DNA of 46,036 nt from NCBI RefSeq assembly GCF_000308775.1, contig NZ_BAGJ01000260.1, forward strand, positions 1 to 46,036. The letters run 5' to 3'. The stretch's first letter is position 1. Each line of letters opens with the position of its first letter. A model generated the notes under the pieces. The model was not told the DNA's origin and did no database searches. It was given only the letters and a program-made list of their open reading frames with translations. The DNA comes from Nocardia testacea NBRC 100365 (GTDB lineage Bacteria > Actinomycetota > Actinomycetes > Mycobacteriales > Mycobacteriaceae). A program made the translations under genes and the position numbers. Positions 9,891-18,343 of the stretch are shown piece by piece.

Positions 9891-10384
9891 CCACCCTCTC
9901 CCCGCACGCGCGACGGGACCATCCGATGCAAGCACACGAGATCGCGGTCGCGCTGCCGACCGTTCGCACCGGCGACCCCGTCGCCAAGGCCATGCGGTCG
10001 ATGGTGGTCAACCGGCTGCCCGGCCTGATCGTGGTCGACGCGGCCGGCCGGCCCGTCGCGGTCCTGCCCGGCACCCAGGTGCTGCGGCTGGCCATCCCCA
10101 GCTCCTATCAGGACGATCCCGCGCTGGCGCGCACCATCGACGAACTGCACGCCGAGCTGTTCTGGCGCGAACCCGGTGATCTCACCGTGGGCGACTGCCT
10201 ACCCGAACACGCGCCGCGCCCGGCCGTGGTGCACCGCGACGCCACCCTGCTCGAAATCGCCGCCCTCATGGCACAGCGGCACAGCCCGTTGGTCGCGGTG
10301 GTGGATCGGAACCGGACCCTTGTCGGCGGCATCACCCTCGAACGACTACTGATCAGCCTGGCCGTCGCCGGGCCCGACGACTGA
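9887..10384 (+). CDS. CBS-domain protein
   Basis: 165 residues holding a pair of CBS motifs: about 14-75 (VRTGDPVAKAMRSMVVNRLPGLIVVDAAGRPVAVL) and about 105-160 (VVHRDATLLEIAALMAQRHSPLVAVVDRNRTLVGGITLERLL). CBS pairs bind adenine nucleotides and often gate channels or transporters according to energy state or ionic strength. It overlaps the upstream small regulator by 4 nt (ATGA) and lies 27 nt before the permease gene, so it is likely the cytosolic gate of that permease. No catalytic domain is fused to it. Confidence 0.9.
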   Translation: MTTLSPHARRDHPMQAHEIAVALPTVRTGDPVAKAMRSMVVNRLPGLIVVDAAGRPVAVLPGTQVLRLAIPSSYQDDPALARTIDELHAELFWREPGDLTVGDCLPEHAPRPAVVHRDATLLEIAALMAQRHSPLVAVVDRNRTLVGGITLERLLISLAVAGPDD

Positions 10385-10411
10385 TCCGCCGGGCCGAGGG
10401 GAGCTGCGCCG

Positions 10412-11695
10412 ATGAACCAGATCCTGGCGGTCGTCGTATTCGTCGGGGCGTTCTGGTTCATCGCCACCGAACGCGCGGACAAGGTGAAGGTCGTCCTGGT
10501 GGCGGCCGGGGCGATGACCGTGCTCGGTCTGGTGCCCGGCGAACAGGTCTTCTACGACCCGCACGTCGGCATCGACTGGAACGTGATCTTCCTGCTGCTC
10601 GGCATGATGATCATCGTCGGCGTCATCAAGCAGACCGGGCTGTTCGACTTCCTCGCCATCTGGGCCGCGAAACGGTCTCACGGCAGCCCGTTCCGGCTGC
10701 TGGTGATGCTGATGATCATCACCGCGGTCGCCTCGCCGCTGCTCGACAATGTCACCATCATCATGCTCGTCGCGCCGGTCACCATCGTGGTGTGCGGGCG
10801 GCTGGGGTTCGCCGCGCAACCGTTTCTCATCGCCGAGGTGCTCGCCGCCAATATCGGTGGCGCGGCCACTCTGGTCGGCGATCCGCCCAATATCATCATC
10901 GGCAGCCGGGCGGGCCTGACGTTCAACGATTTCCTGCTGCACATGGCCCCGGCCGTGGCGGTGATCTTCGCGCTGTTCGTGCTGTTCACCCGCTGGCTGT
11001 TCCGCAAGCATCTGCGCGAGCGCTCCGAGCACATCGAGACAGTGGCGGCCCTGCAGGAACGCCGGGCCATCACCGACCCGCGCCTGCTCACTCGTGCCCT
11101 GCTCGTACTGGCCGGGGTCGTGGTGGGATTCGGCCTGCACTCGGTGCTGCACGTGGCGCCGTCGATCATCGCGCTGCTCGGCGCGGGCGCCATGGTGCTG
11201 ATCTCCCGTCTCGATATCGGCGATATCCTGCGCGAAGTGGAATGGGGCACGCTGGTGTTCTTCATGGGCCTGTTCGTGATGGTCGCCGGTCTGGTGCACA
11301 CCGGTGTGATCGAGTTCCTCGGCGACGCCGCCGTCGCGGCATTCGGCGACAATCCGCTCTTCGCCTCGGCGGTCCTGGTTTTCGGTTCCGCCGTCGTGGC
11401 CGCGTTCATCGACAACATCCCCTATACGACCACCATGGCCCCGGTGGTCGAGGGGCTGGTCGACCGGACTCCCGACCACGGGCAGAGCCGCGCGCTGTGG
11501 TGGGCGTTCGCCTTCGGCGCGGATTTCAGCGGCAACGGCACCGCGGTCGCCGCCAGCGCCAATGTGGTCGCCCTCGATATCGCGCGCCGGGCCGGCCACC
11601 GGATCACGTTCTGGCAGTTCACCAGGTACGGCATCGTGGTCACGGCGCTCAGCTGCGTCCTGGCCTGGGCCTATGTCGCCGTCCGGTATTTCTGA
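10412..11695 (+). CDS. ArsB/NhaD-family (SLC13-like) ion transporter
   Basis: 427 residues and about 11-12 membrane helices. Family marks are LLLGMMIIVGVIKQTGLF, the PLLDNVTIIMLVAP segment, GGAATLVGDPPNIIIGS and, in the second half, AFIDNIPYTTTMAPVV with FSGNGTAVAASANVV. The repeated DN(V/I)P/T and GxP-N motifs are those of the ion-transporter superfamily that includes arsenite permease ArsB, NhaD sodium/proton antiporters and citrate carriers. The substrate cannot be read from the sequence. No arsR or arsC is near, and the accompanying KhtT-like and CBS proteins favour a cation/proton antiporter. GGGGAG lies 9 nt before the ATG. Confidence 0.9.
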   Translation: MNQILAVVVFVGAFWFIATERADKVKVVLVAAGAMTVLGLVPGEQVFYDPHVGIDWNVIFLLLGMMIIVGVIKQTGLFDFLAIWAAKRSHGSPFRLLVMLMIITAVASPLLDNVTIIMLVAPVTIVVCGRLGFAAQPFLIAEVLAANIGGAATLVGDPPNIIIGSRAGLTFNDFLLHMAPAVAVIFALFVLFTRWLFRKHLRERSEHIETVAALQERRAITDPRLLTRALLVLAGVVVGFGLHSVLHVAPSIIALLGAGAMVLISRLDIGDILREVEWGTLVFFMGLFVMVAGLVHTGVIEFLGDAAVAAFGDNPLFASAVLVFGSAVVAAFIDNIPYTTTMAPVVEGLVDRTPDHGQSRALWWAFAFGADFSGNGTAVAASANVVALDIARRAGHRITFWQFTRYGIVVTALSCVLAWAYVAVRYF

Positions 11696-11741
11696 GCGAC
11701 CACTGCCCACCGGCTCGGCCACGTGGTGGTCCGGTACCGAG

Positions 11742-13094
11742 CTATACCGCCACGCGCTCGGTATCGGCCTCGGGGAGCGGCGGCAGTTCGAGGTTCTCCC
11801 GGAGGGTGGCGCCCAGATACCCGGAGCCGACGATATCGCGGCGGCGCAGTTCGGGCAGTAGACCGTTGGTCACGAAATCCCGGGTGCGCGGATCATCCAG
11901 GCCGCCCAGCGAGATGATGTCGAGCACTCCGGCGCGATACCGCTCTTCGATGTCGTCGGCCAACTGCTCCGGCGTACCCGCCGCCGACCAGTGGCCGGTG
12001 TGCCGCGCTTCCAGGATCAGCTCGCGCAGGGTGCGCCCGGAACCGGCGAGACGCGCGAAGATCTCCACCCGCCCACGCCGGCGATGCACCGAATCCACCG
12101 TGGGCACAAGGTTTTCCGGCAGCGGCCGGTCCAAAGGGAGATCGGAGAGGTCGACCCCGCCGCCGAGCATATCCGCGAGCAGCCGGCGGCCGGCTTCGAG
12201 ATCGAAGGACTCCTCCTGCTCCCGGACCAGCCGCGCGGCCTCGGCTTCGGTCGCGCCGTAGGTGGCGTGGAAGGAACTGAAGATATACGGCAACCCCGCC
12301 GGCCGGCCCAGTTCCAGGGCGCGGGCCCGGATCTTGTCCGTGTACGCGCGGGCGTCGTCGAGTGTGGTGAGCGAGGTGAACACGACTTCGGCGAAACGGG
12401 CGCCGAGTTCGATCCCGCCGGCCGACTGGCCGGCCTGGAATTGCACCGGGCGTCGCTGCGGCAGCGGCGGAATGTTCAGCGGACCGCGCACGGTGAAATA
12501 CTCGCCCCGGTGGTCGATCGTGCGCACCCGGGCCGGATCGAGTACGGCGCCTCCGCGGCCGTCCGGGGTGAGGGCGCCCGGGCCCCACGAGTCGAAGAGG
12601 GCGTGCACCACTTCCAGTGATTCCGCGGCGCGCGCATAGCGCTGTTCGGGCCCGGGCAGGTCCGCGTCGCTGTAGTTCTCCTCGCCCAGCGACGAGGTCA
12701 CGGCGTTCCAGGCGGACCGGCCGTTGCTCACATGGTCGAGGGTGCCGAACAGCCGGGCCAGATTGTAGGGGTGATGGAAGGTGGTCGTGACCGTGGCGAT
12801 CAGGCCGATATGCCGCGTCACCGAACTCAATGCCGAGAGATAGATCAGCGGCTCCTGCGCGCCGATCGCCCCCTGCGCGCCGAAGCCGAGCAGATCGGCC
12901 GCGAAGAGCGCGTCGAACCCGTGTTCCTCGGCGACCTTCGCGACGGCGATCGCGGTGTCGAGCGTCGACCGGCCCGGATCCACCGCCGCCGCGTAGATAT
13001 CGGTACCGCCGCTGACTCCGGTGACCGTTTTGAGATGCCGTCGAGGTCTGCTGCGCGATACCACCTTCCGACGATAAGGCGCTGTTCCGGGCAT
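11742..13094 (-). CDS. NtaA/SnaA/DszA-type FMN-dependent monooxygenase (LLM superfamily)
   Basis: About 450 residues with the bacterial-luciferase-like TIM barrel: FDALFAADLL, SALSSVTRHIGLIATVTTTFHHPYNLARLFGTLDHVSNGRSAWNAVTS, and the PQRRPVQFQAGQSAGGIELGARFAEVVFT block. This branch uses FMNH2 from a partner reductase to cleave C-S or C-N bonds (nitrilotriacetate, dibenzothiophene sulfone, sulfonates). The N-terminus is unusual: the typical GHH..AWRHP segment is not evident, and the protein goes straight from RRHLKTVTG to the first helix. The true start may be the ATG at 13094 or a GTG ten codons later. No reductase partner is seen. It lies about 75 nt downstream of the NAD(P)H-binding gene on the same strand. 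Confidence 0.88.
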   Translation of the reverse strand: MPGTAPYRRKVVSRSRPRRHLKTVTGVSGGTDIYAAAVDPGRSTLDTAIAVAKVAEEHGFDALFAADLLGFGAQGAIGAQEPLIYLSALSSVTRHIGLIATVTTTFHHPYNLARLFGTLDHVSNGRSAWNAVTSSLGEENYSDADLPGPEQRYARAAESLEVVHALFDSWGPGALTPDGRGGAVLDPARVRTIDHRGEYFTVRGPLNIPPLPQRRPVQFQAGQSAGGIELGARFAEVVFTSLTTLDDARAYTDKIRARALELGRPAGLPYIFSSFHATYGATEAEAARLVREQEESFDLEAGRRLLADMLGGGVDLSDLPLDRPLPENLVPTVDSVHRRRGRVEIFARLAGSGRTLRELILEARHTGHWSAAGTPEQLADDIEERYRAGVLDIISLGGLDDPRTRDFVTNGLLPELRRRDIVGSGYLGATLRENLELPPLPEADTERVAV

Positions 13095-13169
13095 CGGGCA
13101 GCCTTGCGCTCACCGTGATTCGGAGTGCGCGCGCACCGCGGCGCCTGGCCCGAAAGGATAGGTTCCGGC

Positions 13170-13868
13170 TCACCGGTGTGCCGCGGGAACCACCGCGGCA
13201 CGGGCACTGTGCACCGTGGGCTCGCCGATCTGGTCGGCCACTGCCCTGGCATACCGCGCGTGGGTGAGTTCCGTGGTTGCCTGCCGCACGCTGACCGGTC
13301 CCGTGAGCAGCCGGTACTCCCCCGCCGTGTCCGCGCCGGCGCCGAGCCCGGCGGGCGGGGTGAGGACGGCCCAATCCAGTGTGGTGAGCGCGCGCAGCGC
13401 GGTGAGCTGGCGCAGATGTGCTTCGGCGAACGGACGCAACCGGGGCGGGAAGAGATCAGCGTCGTCGCACAGGTGGCCGCCCGAGTCCAGCTCCAGGGTC
13501 GCGGCCAGCCCCACCGCGACGAGACGACGCCGCTCCCGGTCCCAGTGCCGCTCGATACCGGCGACGATATGCGCGTAGTAGTCGATATCGAAACCGTCGA
13601 ACGAATCCGGCGGCGCCGTGAAGGGCGTCACCGCCAGTACCACCGCGTCCACCCCGCGCAGCAGCGCCGCCGATTCCGCCGGATACCGGGCATCCCCCGC
13701 GAACACGCTCAGGTCCGCCGGCAGGTCCCGGCACCGGCCGGGTTCGCGCACCACCCCGCTGACCTCGTGCCCGTCCCGCAGCAACGCGGCGGCGACGGCC
13801 CGGCCGACCCGTCCCGCCGCACCGAATACCGCGATATGCCGCCGACCGTTGTCCGAAGTGGTGCCCAT
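13170..13868 (-). CDS. NAD(P)H-binding protein (NmrA/atypical SDR family)
   Basis: 232 residues. The Rossmann motif GAAGRVG lies near residues 14-20 (HIAVFGAAGRVGRAVAAALLRDGHEVSGVVREPGR), followed by GDARYP and VVLAVTPF strands and the C-terminal YARAVADQIGEP helix. Proteins of this group act as NADPH sensors or quinone reductases. The gene is head-to-head with an HxlR-type regulator, 60 nt apart, the arrangement seen for QorR/quinone-stress pairs, so induction by electrophiles or quinones is a reasonable inference. The ATG at 13868 is preferred; a GTG three codons upstream is also possible. Confidence 0.88.
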   Translation of the reverse strand: MGTTSDNGRRHIAVFGAAGRVGRAVAAALLRDGHEVSGVVREPGRCRDLPADLSVFAGDARYPAESAALLRGVDAVVLAVTPFTAPPDSFDGFDIDYYAHIVAGIERHWDRERRRLVAVGLAATLELDSGGHLCDDADLFPPRLRPFAEAHLRQLTALRALTTLDWAVLTPPAGLGAGADTAGEYRLLTGPVSVRQATTELTHARYARAVADQIGEPTVHSARAAVVPAAHR

Positions 13869-13907
13869 GCCCGTGACGGTAGGCCCGACCCGCCCGGTGA
13901 CCGCAAC

Positions 13908-13928
13908 GTAACTACCTACACTGAAGCG
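13908..13928 (+). promoter_or_regulatory. Leaderless promoter of the HxlR gene and probable operator
   Basis: TACACT at 13917-13922 is a good -10 box, ending six bases before the GTG at 13929, so transcription likely begins at the start codon. The overlapping GTAACTACCTAC stretch lies in the 60-nt divergent spacer where HxlR proteins usually bind. Binding is inferred. Confidence 0.55.
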
Positions 13929-14321
13929 GTGACCAGGCCCGAAACCAAGCTGCCCACCTTCGACCCGGCCTGCCCGATGAGCAGTTTCCCGATCCGGATC
14001 GGTGGGAAATGGACGGCCATGATCGTCCTGTCCCTCGAGGACGCGCCGCAACGTTTCGGGGTACTGCGGCGGCATCTGCGGCCGGTGAGTGCCAAGGTCC
14101 TGGCCGAGACGCTGGCGGCGATGGAACGTGACGGGCTGCTGTGCCGCCGCCCGGTCGGGGCCACCGACGATCAGGGCGTCGAGTACGAGCTGACCCCGCT
14201 GGGCCGCTCCCTGCTCGGCGTGATCGAACACGTCCGCGGCTGGGCCCGGGAGCACCTGCCCGAAGTGATGAGCGCCCGGGCCGTTTCCGACGCCGCCGGG
14301 ATCGACGCGCGCAGTGCCTGA
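13929..14321 (+). CDS. HxlR-family winged-helix transcriptional regulator
   Basis: 130 residues. The family hallmarks are CPMSSFPIRIGGKWTAMIVLSLEDAPQRFGVLRRHLRPVSAKVLAETLAAMERDGLLCRRPVGATDDQGVEYELTPLGRSL, read here in order as Cys19, helix 1, the recognition helix and the wing. A cysteine before the first helix is often redox-reactive in this family (Cys at residue 19 here). It likely controls itself and the divergent NAD(P)H-binding gene. The GTG at 13929 is supported by the -10 box six bases upstream. Its stop abuts the convergent WGR-protein stop with no spacer. Confidence 0.92.
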   Translation: MTRPETKLPTFDPACPMSSFPIRIGGKWTAMIVLSLEDAPQRFGVLRRHLRPVSAKVLAETLAAMERDGLLCRRPVGATDDQGVEYELTPLGRSLLGVIEHVRGWAREHLPEVMSARAVSDAAGIDARSA

Positions 14322-15746
14322 TCAGGTCAACCGGCGGATATCCCCGCGCACCCGGTAGAAGCCGCCGCGCGCCGACTCGGCCACCCCGTCCACCACATAG
14401 CGGGTGCCGGCCTGCCGGATATCCCGGGGGAACTGCACATTCCATTCCCGCCGGTAGCCCGGCGAGACGATATGGACCCGCAGACGCCCGCCCACATCGA
14501 TACATTCGACGACCACGCCGCCTCCGGCGTCGGTGGCCACCTCCACGGTGCTACTGGGCACCACGGCGGTCAGCGACGGCGCCTTCACCGAAAGGGTCTG
14601 CGGCAGCACACCCTGTTCGGCGTCGCGGACCGCGGTCTCGCTCACATCCAGGCAGGCCAGGGTGCCGGCGGTGGTGACCAGGTACAGCCGGTCGTCGTGG
14701 TACTGCATCGAATACGCCGAACCACAGCCGGTACCGAGTTTCCAGAGCCGGCGGCCGTCGGCGTCGAAGCAGTACACCGAGGAGTAGTTGTCGCCGGCGA
14801 AGACATAGCGCCCATCCGGCGAGGCCGCGCACGAGTACACCGCGGCATCGCACTGGAACGCCCGGTCCGCGCGGCCACCCTTGTCCAGCATGCGCACCTG
14901 GTTGCGCGCGGTACCGGCGTACACCGCCGCGGCCTCCTGCCAGCCGAACAGCACCGCGCCACCGGTGCCGCGGTGCCACCGGTGGTCACCGGAGCCCAGA
15001 TCGTATTTCGTGACCCCGCCCGAATGCCCGTGGTACACCCCGTCCGCGTCGATCCGCACCATCCAGCCCGAATCGCCCTGGCTGCGCCGCGACCACAACG
15101 ATTCCTCTTCGTGGTCGATCACGGTGAGGCCACCCTGCACGTCGGAGACGCCGAGAATGCCGTCGTGGATATCGAGCCAGTAGATATCGACGTCGGCGGC
15201 GATATCGTAGGCCGCCCGCGGCACCTTGCCCGACAGATCGTAGACCCGGCCGTCGTCGCAGCCCGCGTAGATCCAGAAATCGTCGGCGACAATGCATTTG
15301 ACCGCATCCGGCAGCCGGAAGCGCCCGGTCACCTCGCCCGCCGGGGTGAGCGTGAAGACGTCGCCGTTCTCGTTGCCCACCCAGCAGCGTTCGGAGTCGA
15401 TGAAGATACCGAACGCCGCGGCGCCCGAATCGAAGGTCCACAGCACCGGCGCGGTCCGGGCGGTGGAACGGCCACTGGTGATCGCGCGGCGGGTGACCGG
15501 CCGCGCCGCCCGCGCGCCCGGGACCGCGGGGGCATAGCCCCTGCGGACCTTCTCGCCGATCTTCTTCTGCGCGGCCGCCTGCGCCTTCCGGGCGTCGGCG
15601 AAGGAGCTGACCTTGCTCTGCCCCTGGTCACCGATCCGCCCGTACCGGATGGTCACCTGGGTACCGTCCACGGCGACCTCGTAGAACTTGTGCGCCGATC
15701 CTCCTTCCTCCGACAGTTCGAGATAGGTCGTGGTTGCCGTGGTCAT
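14322..15746 (-). CDS. WGR domain fused to a PQQ/WD40-like beta-propeller
   Basis: 474 residues. Residues 1-75 form a WGR domain (TYLELSEEGGSAHKFYEVAV ... VTIRYGRIGDQGQ). WGR is known from PARPs and DNA-associated bacterial proteins, where it contacts nucleic acid. After a basic linker (RRGYAPAVPGARAARPVTRRA), residues 100-460 carry at least six repeats of the form F.G...G.VY..D..G..LW (for example ESLWSRRSQGD, GDHRWHRGTGGAV, GRRLWKLGTGCGS), which fit a beta-propeller. No catalytic motif is visible. Function is unknown; a scaffold role at DNA or RNA is a guess. It is convergent with the HxlR gene and divergent from the FAD oxidoreductase. Confidence 0.85.
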   Translation of the reverse strand: MTTATTTYLELSEEGGSAHKFYEVAVDGTQVTIRYGRIGDQGQSKVSSFADARKAQAAAQKKIGEKVRRGYAPAVPGARAARPVTRRAITSGRSTARTAPVLWTFDSGAAAFGIFIDSERCWVGNENGDVFTLTPAGEVTGRFRLPDAVKCIVADDFWIYAGCDDGRVYDLSGKVPRAAYDIAADVDIYWLDIHDGILGVSDVQGGLTVIDHEEESLWSRRSQGDSGWMVRIDADGVYHGHSGGVTKYDLGSGDHRWHRGTGGAVLFGWQEAAAVYAGTARNQVRMLDKGGRADRAFQCDAAVYSCAASPDGRYVFAGDNYSSVYCFDADGRRLWKLGTGCGSAYSMQYHDDRLYLVTTAGTLACLDVSETAVRDAEQGVLPQTLSVKAPSLTAVVPSSTVEVATDAGGGVVVECIDVGGRLRVHIVSPGYRREWNVQFPRDIRQAGTRYVVDGVAESARGGFYRVRGDIRRLT

Positions 15747-15943
15747 ACTGGTCCCGCTCGTCGTCGTTGCGCTTCGACGCGAAAATTAGCAAGCGGCACC
15801 GACATACGGAGCACCGTCGCACCGTCTCCACGGCACCCGCGGGTCCGGGCGCCCGGCACCGGCCGATGACCCCGCTCACACCGCGTCACGAACGGCCCCC
15901 CGGTCTCGTCCTCGGTAACAGAAACCCAGAGAACGGAGCCACC

Positions 15944-17119
15944 ATGCCCCACCAGCGCACCCATGTGGTCGTGATCGGCGGCGGATACGCCGGAACCCTT
16001 GCCGCCAACCGGCTGCGCCGCCGGCCGGACCTGAAGATCACTCTGGTGAATCCGCGACCGGACTTCGTCGAACGCATCCGGTTGCACCAGTTCGTCGCCG
16101 GCACGGGAACGGCGACCACCGGCTACGACACCCTGCTCGCCGCCGGGACCCGCCTGCTCGTGGACTCCGCCACCCATATCGATACCGCCGCCCGCACCGT
16201 CCGCCTGGCCTCCGGTACCACCCTGGACTACGACTACCTCGTCTACGCCGTCGGCAGTACCGCCGCGGGTCCGGCGGTGCCCGGTGCGGCCGAGTTCGCC
16301 TATCCGCTGGCCGAGTACGAGCAGGCGCAACGCTTGCGCGAGGCGCTGGCCCGCGCTGCCGGGGACGCGCCGGTCACGATTGTCGGTGCGGGCCTGACCG
16401 GGCTGGAGACCGCCGCCGAACTCGCCGAACAGGGTGGCCGGACAGTGCGGTTGATCTGTGGCGGCCTGCTCGGACCCGCGCTCAGCGCGCCCGGCCGCCG
16501 CTCGGCGGCCGGGCGGCTGCGCCGGCTGGGTGTGGAGGTCCTCGATACCGCCGTCGTCACCGAAGTGCGGCCAAGCGCAGTCGTTCTCGGCGACGGCACC
16601 GTGCTGCCCAGCGCGGTGACCGTCTGGACCGTGGGCTTCGGCGTGCCAGACCTGGCCCGGGCCAGCGGCCTGTCCACCGACGAGCTGGGGCGGCTGCGCA
16701 CCGACGAAACCCTCACCAGCGTCGACGACGACCGGGTGATCGCCGCCGGGGACGCGGCGGCGCCCTCCGGACAGCCCCTGCGGATGAGCTGCCAGGCCGC
16801 GATCCCACTGGGCGCCCAGGCCGCCGATACCGTGCTGAGCCGGCTCGCGGACACCGCCGCCACCCCTATCGACCAGGCCTTCACCGGGTCGGCCCTGAGC
16901 CTGGGGCGCGGCGGTGCGCTGATCCAGGTGGCCCGCCGCGACGACACACCGGTGAATCTCTTCCTGGCCGGCCGGATCGCCGTGGCGGTCAAGGAAGCCA
17001 TCTGCAAGGGCACGCTCTGGCAACTCCGGCGCGAAGCGCGCAAACCCGGTTCCGCGCTCTGGTTGAAAGGTGGCCGGAAGGCGACCGGCCCGGCGGCCAC
17101 CGCCGCTGCCCGGTCGTGA
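15944..17119 (+). CDS. NAD(P)/FAD-dependent oxidoreductase (NDH-2/AIF-like)
   Basis: 391 residues. The FAD-binding Rossmann motif GGGYAGTLAANRL lies at about 12-24 and the NAD(P)-binding motif GAGLTGLETAAELAEQ at about 145. The VWTVGFGVP segment and the closing FAD motif DDDRVIAAGDAA complete the pyridine-nucleotide disulphide reductase fold. There is no CxxxxC redox pair, so it is closer to type II NADH dehydrogenases or AIF-like proteins. The C-terminus (IAVAVKEAICKGTLWQL) is the membrane- or substrate-facing part seen in relatives. GGAG sits 7 nt before the ATG. Substrate not predictable. Confidence 0.9.
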   Translation: MPHQRTHVVVIGGGYAGTLAANRLRRRPDLKITLVNPRPDFVERIRLHQFVAGTGTATTGYDTLLAAGTRLLVDSATHIDTAARTVRLASGTTLDYDYLVYAVGSTAAGPAVPGAAEFAYPLAEYEQAQRLREALARAAGDAPVTIVGAGLTGLETAAELAEQGGRTVRLICGGLLGPALSAPGRRSAAGRLRRLGVEVLDTAVVTEVRPSAVVLGDGTVLPSAVTVWTVGFGVPDLARASGLSTDELGRLRTDETLTSVDDDRVIAAGDAAAPSGQPLRMSCQAAIPLGAQAADTVLSRLADTAATPIDQAFTGSALSLGRGGALIQVARRDDTPVNLFLAGRIAVAVKEAICKGTLWQLRREARKPGSALWLKGGRKATGPAATAAARS

Positions 17120-17230
17120 ACCACCGCCGCCGGGGCGGACACGATATCGCCACCGCCGGTGACTGTCACGGTTCCGGCGCACACTGAACGAGACGGAATA
17201 CCTACGGCCGGTAGCGCTGTTGGCGCCGTC

Positions 17231-18175
17231 ATGGCACTCAGCGCACCGATCGGCATCGCCCTCGCTCCCCGGCCCGCCGCGGCCGATGCCGTCGACGATG
17301 TGATCGACCGGGCCCGCCTGCTACAGCGGCTGGGGATCGATCGTGTCTGGTTCGGACAGCGTTTCGATGTCGATGCCCTGGTGCTGGCCGCGGTGGTCGG
17401 GTCGGCGGTTCCGGGTCTGCATGTCGGCACCTCGGTGGTCCCGATCAACCCGCGCCATCCACTCGTGGTGGCGAGTCAGGCACAGACCGCGCATGCCGCG
17501 ACCCATCGCCGATTCACCCTCGGCCTCGGCCTCGGCGCGCCCGGTCTGGAAGAACCCGCGTTCGGTATCCGCACCGAGCGGCCGATCCGGCGGCTGCGTG
17601 AGTACCTCACGGTGCTGCGCTCGGTATTCACCACGGGGACGGTCGATTTCACCGGCGAGACGGTCACCGCGGTCCCGCCGCTGTCGGCGGTGGTGGCCGG
17701 CGGCGACGATCCCGATATCGTCGTGGCGGCCATGGGTCCCCAGGCCGTCGCCGCCGCGGGCGAACTCGCCGACGGTATCGTGCCGTTCCTGGCCGGGCCG
17801 CGCACCCTCGGCGACGAGATCGTGCCGCGCCTCGCCGCCGCCGCCCGAACCGCGGGCCGGCCCCGCCCCCGCGTGATCACCGGTGTCGCGGTGGTGGTGA
17901 CCGATCGTCCGGAACGGGCGCGGGCCCGGGCCGCCGAGCAGATGGCCTTCTACGACCGCATCCCGTCCTACCGCGCGGTCCTGGCACGCGAAGGCGTCGC
18001 CACCGCGGCCGAGCTGGCCGTGATCGGCACCGCGACCGAGGTCGAGGCACAACTGCGCCGCTACGTGGCCGCGGGCGCCACCGAACTGCTGATCACCCAG
18101 ACCGACCTCGGCGGCCCCGAGGACGAACTGGCGACCTGGCGTTTCCTCGGCTCCCTCGGCGGCATCCCGGCCTGA
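17231..18175 (+). CDS. LLM-class F420-dependent oxidoreductase
   Basis: About 314 residues: IGIALAPRP at the first strand, LGIDRVWFGQRFDVDALVLAAVVG, VPGLHVGTSVVPINPRHPLVVASQAQTAHAATHRRFTLGLGLGAP, and AMGPQAVAAAGELADGIVPFLAGP. These match the F420-dependent branch of luciferase-like monooxygenases. The frame is open up to a GTG at 17159; the ATG at 17231 begins the conserved barrel but has no obvious Shine-Dalgarno, so the start is uncertain. The gene lies 168 nt before a TauC-type ABC operon, which could link it to use of an imported sulfonate, though LLM proteins are numerous in these genomes and the link is weak. Confidence 0.85.
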   Translation: MALSAPIGIALAPRPAAADAVDDVIDRARLLQRLGIDRVWFGQRFDVDALVLAAVVGSAVPGLHVGTSVVPINPRHPLVVASQAQTAHAATHRRFTLGLGLGAPGLEEPAFGIRTERPIRRLREYLTVLRSVFTTGTVDFTGETVTAVPPLSAVVAGGDDPDIVVAAMGPQAVAAAGELADGIVPFLAGPRTLGDEIVPRLAAAARTAGRPRPRVITGVAVVVTDRPERARARAAEQMAFYDRIPSYRAVLAREGVATAAELAVIGTATEVEAQLRRYVAAGATELLITQTDLGGPEDELATWRFLGSLGGIPA

Positions 18176-18343
18176 TCCGGACACCGGGTTTCGCTCACGC
18201 CGCGCGCAACCCTGCCGGCCGTCCGCCGCGCCCGGTACCGTCCCCACTCCCGCCGGTCGCCGACGATCGGCTCAGCGGCCCTGGTCGGGCGGAAGTGTGG
18301 AGTGTGTCGTGACCGACATGGGGCGAATCGTCAGGGGTGCGCG

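Noticed and set aside
10346..11722. 458-codon minus frame opposite the ArsB/NhaD permease
   Set aside because: Composition dominated by His/Asp/Glu/Arg/Gln typical of an antisense shadow of a membrane protein.
11742..13094. N-terminal deletion or frameshift in the NtaA-type monooxygenase
   Set aside because: The GHH..AWRHP segment is not evident, but total length and the rest of the barrel are normal and no other frame supplies the missing part.
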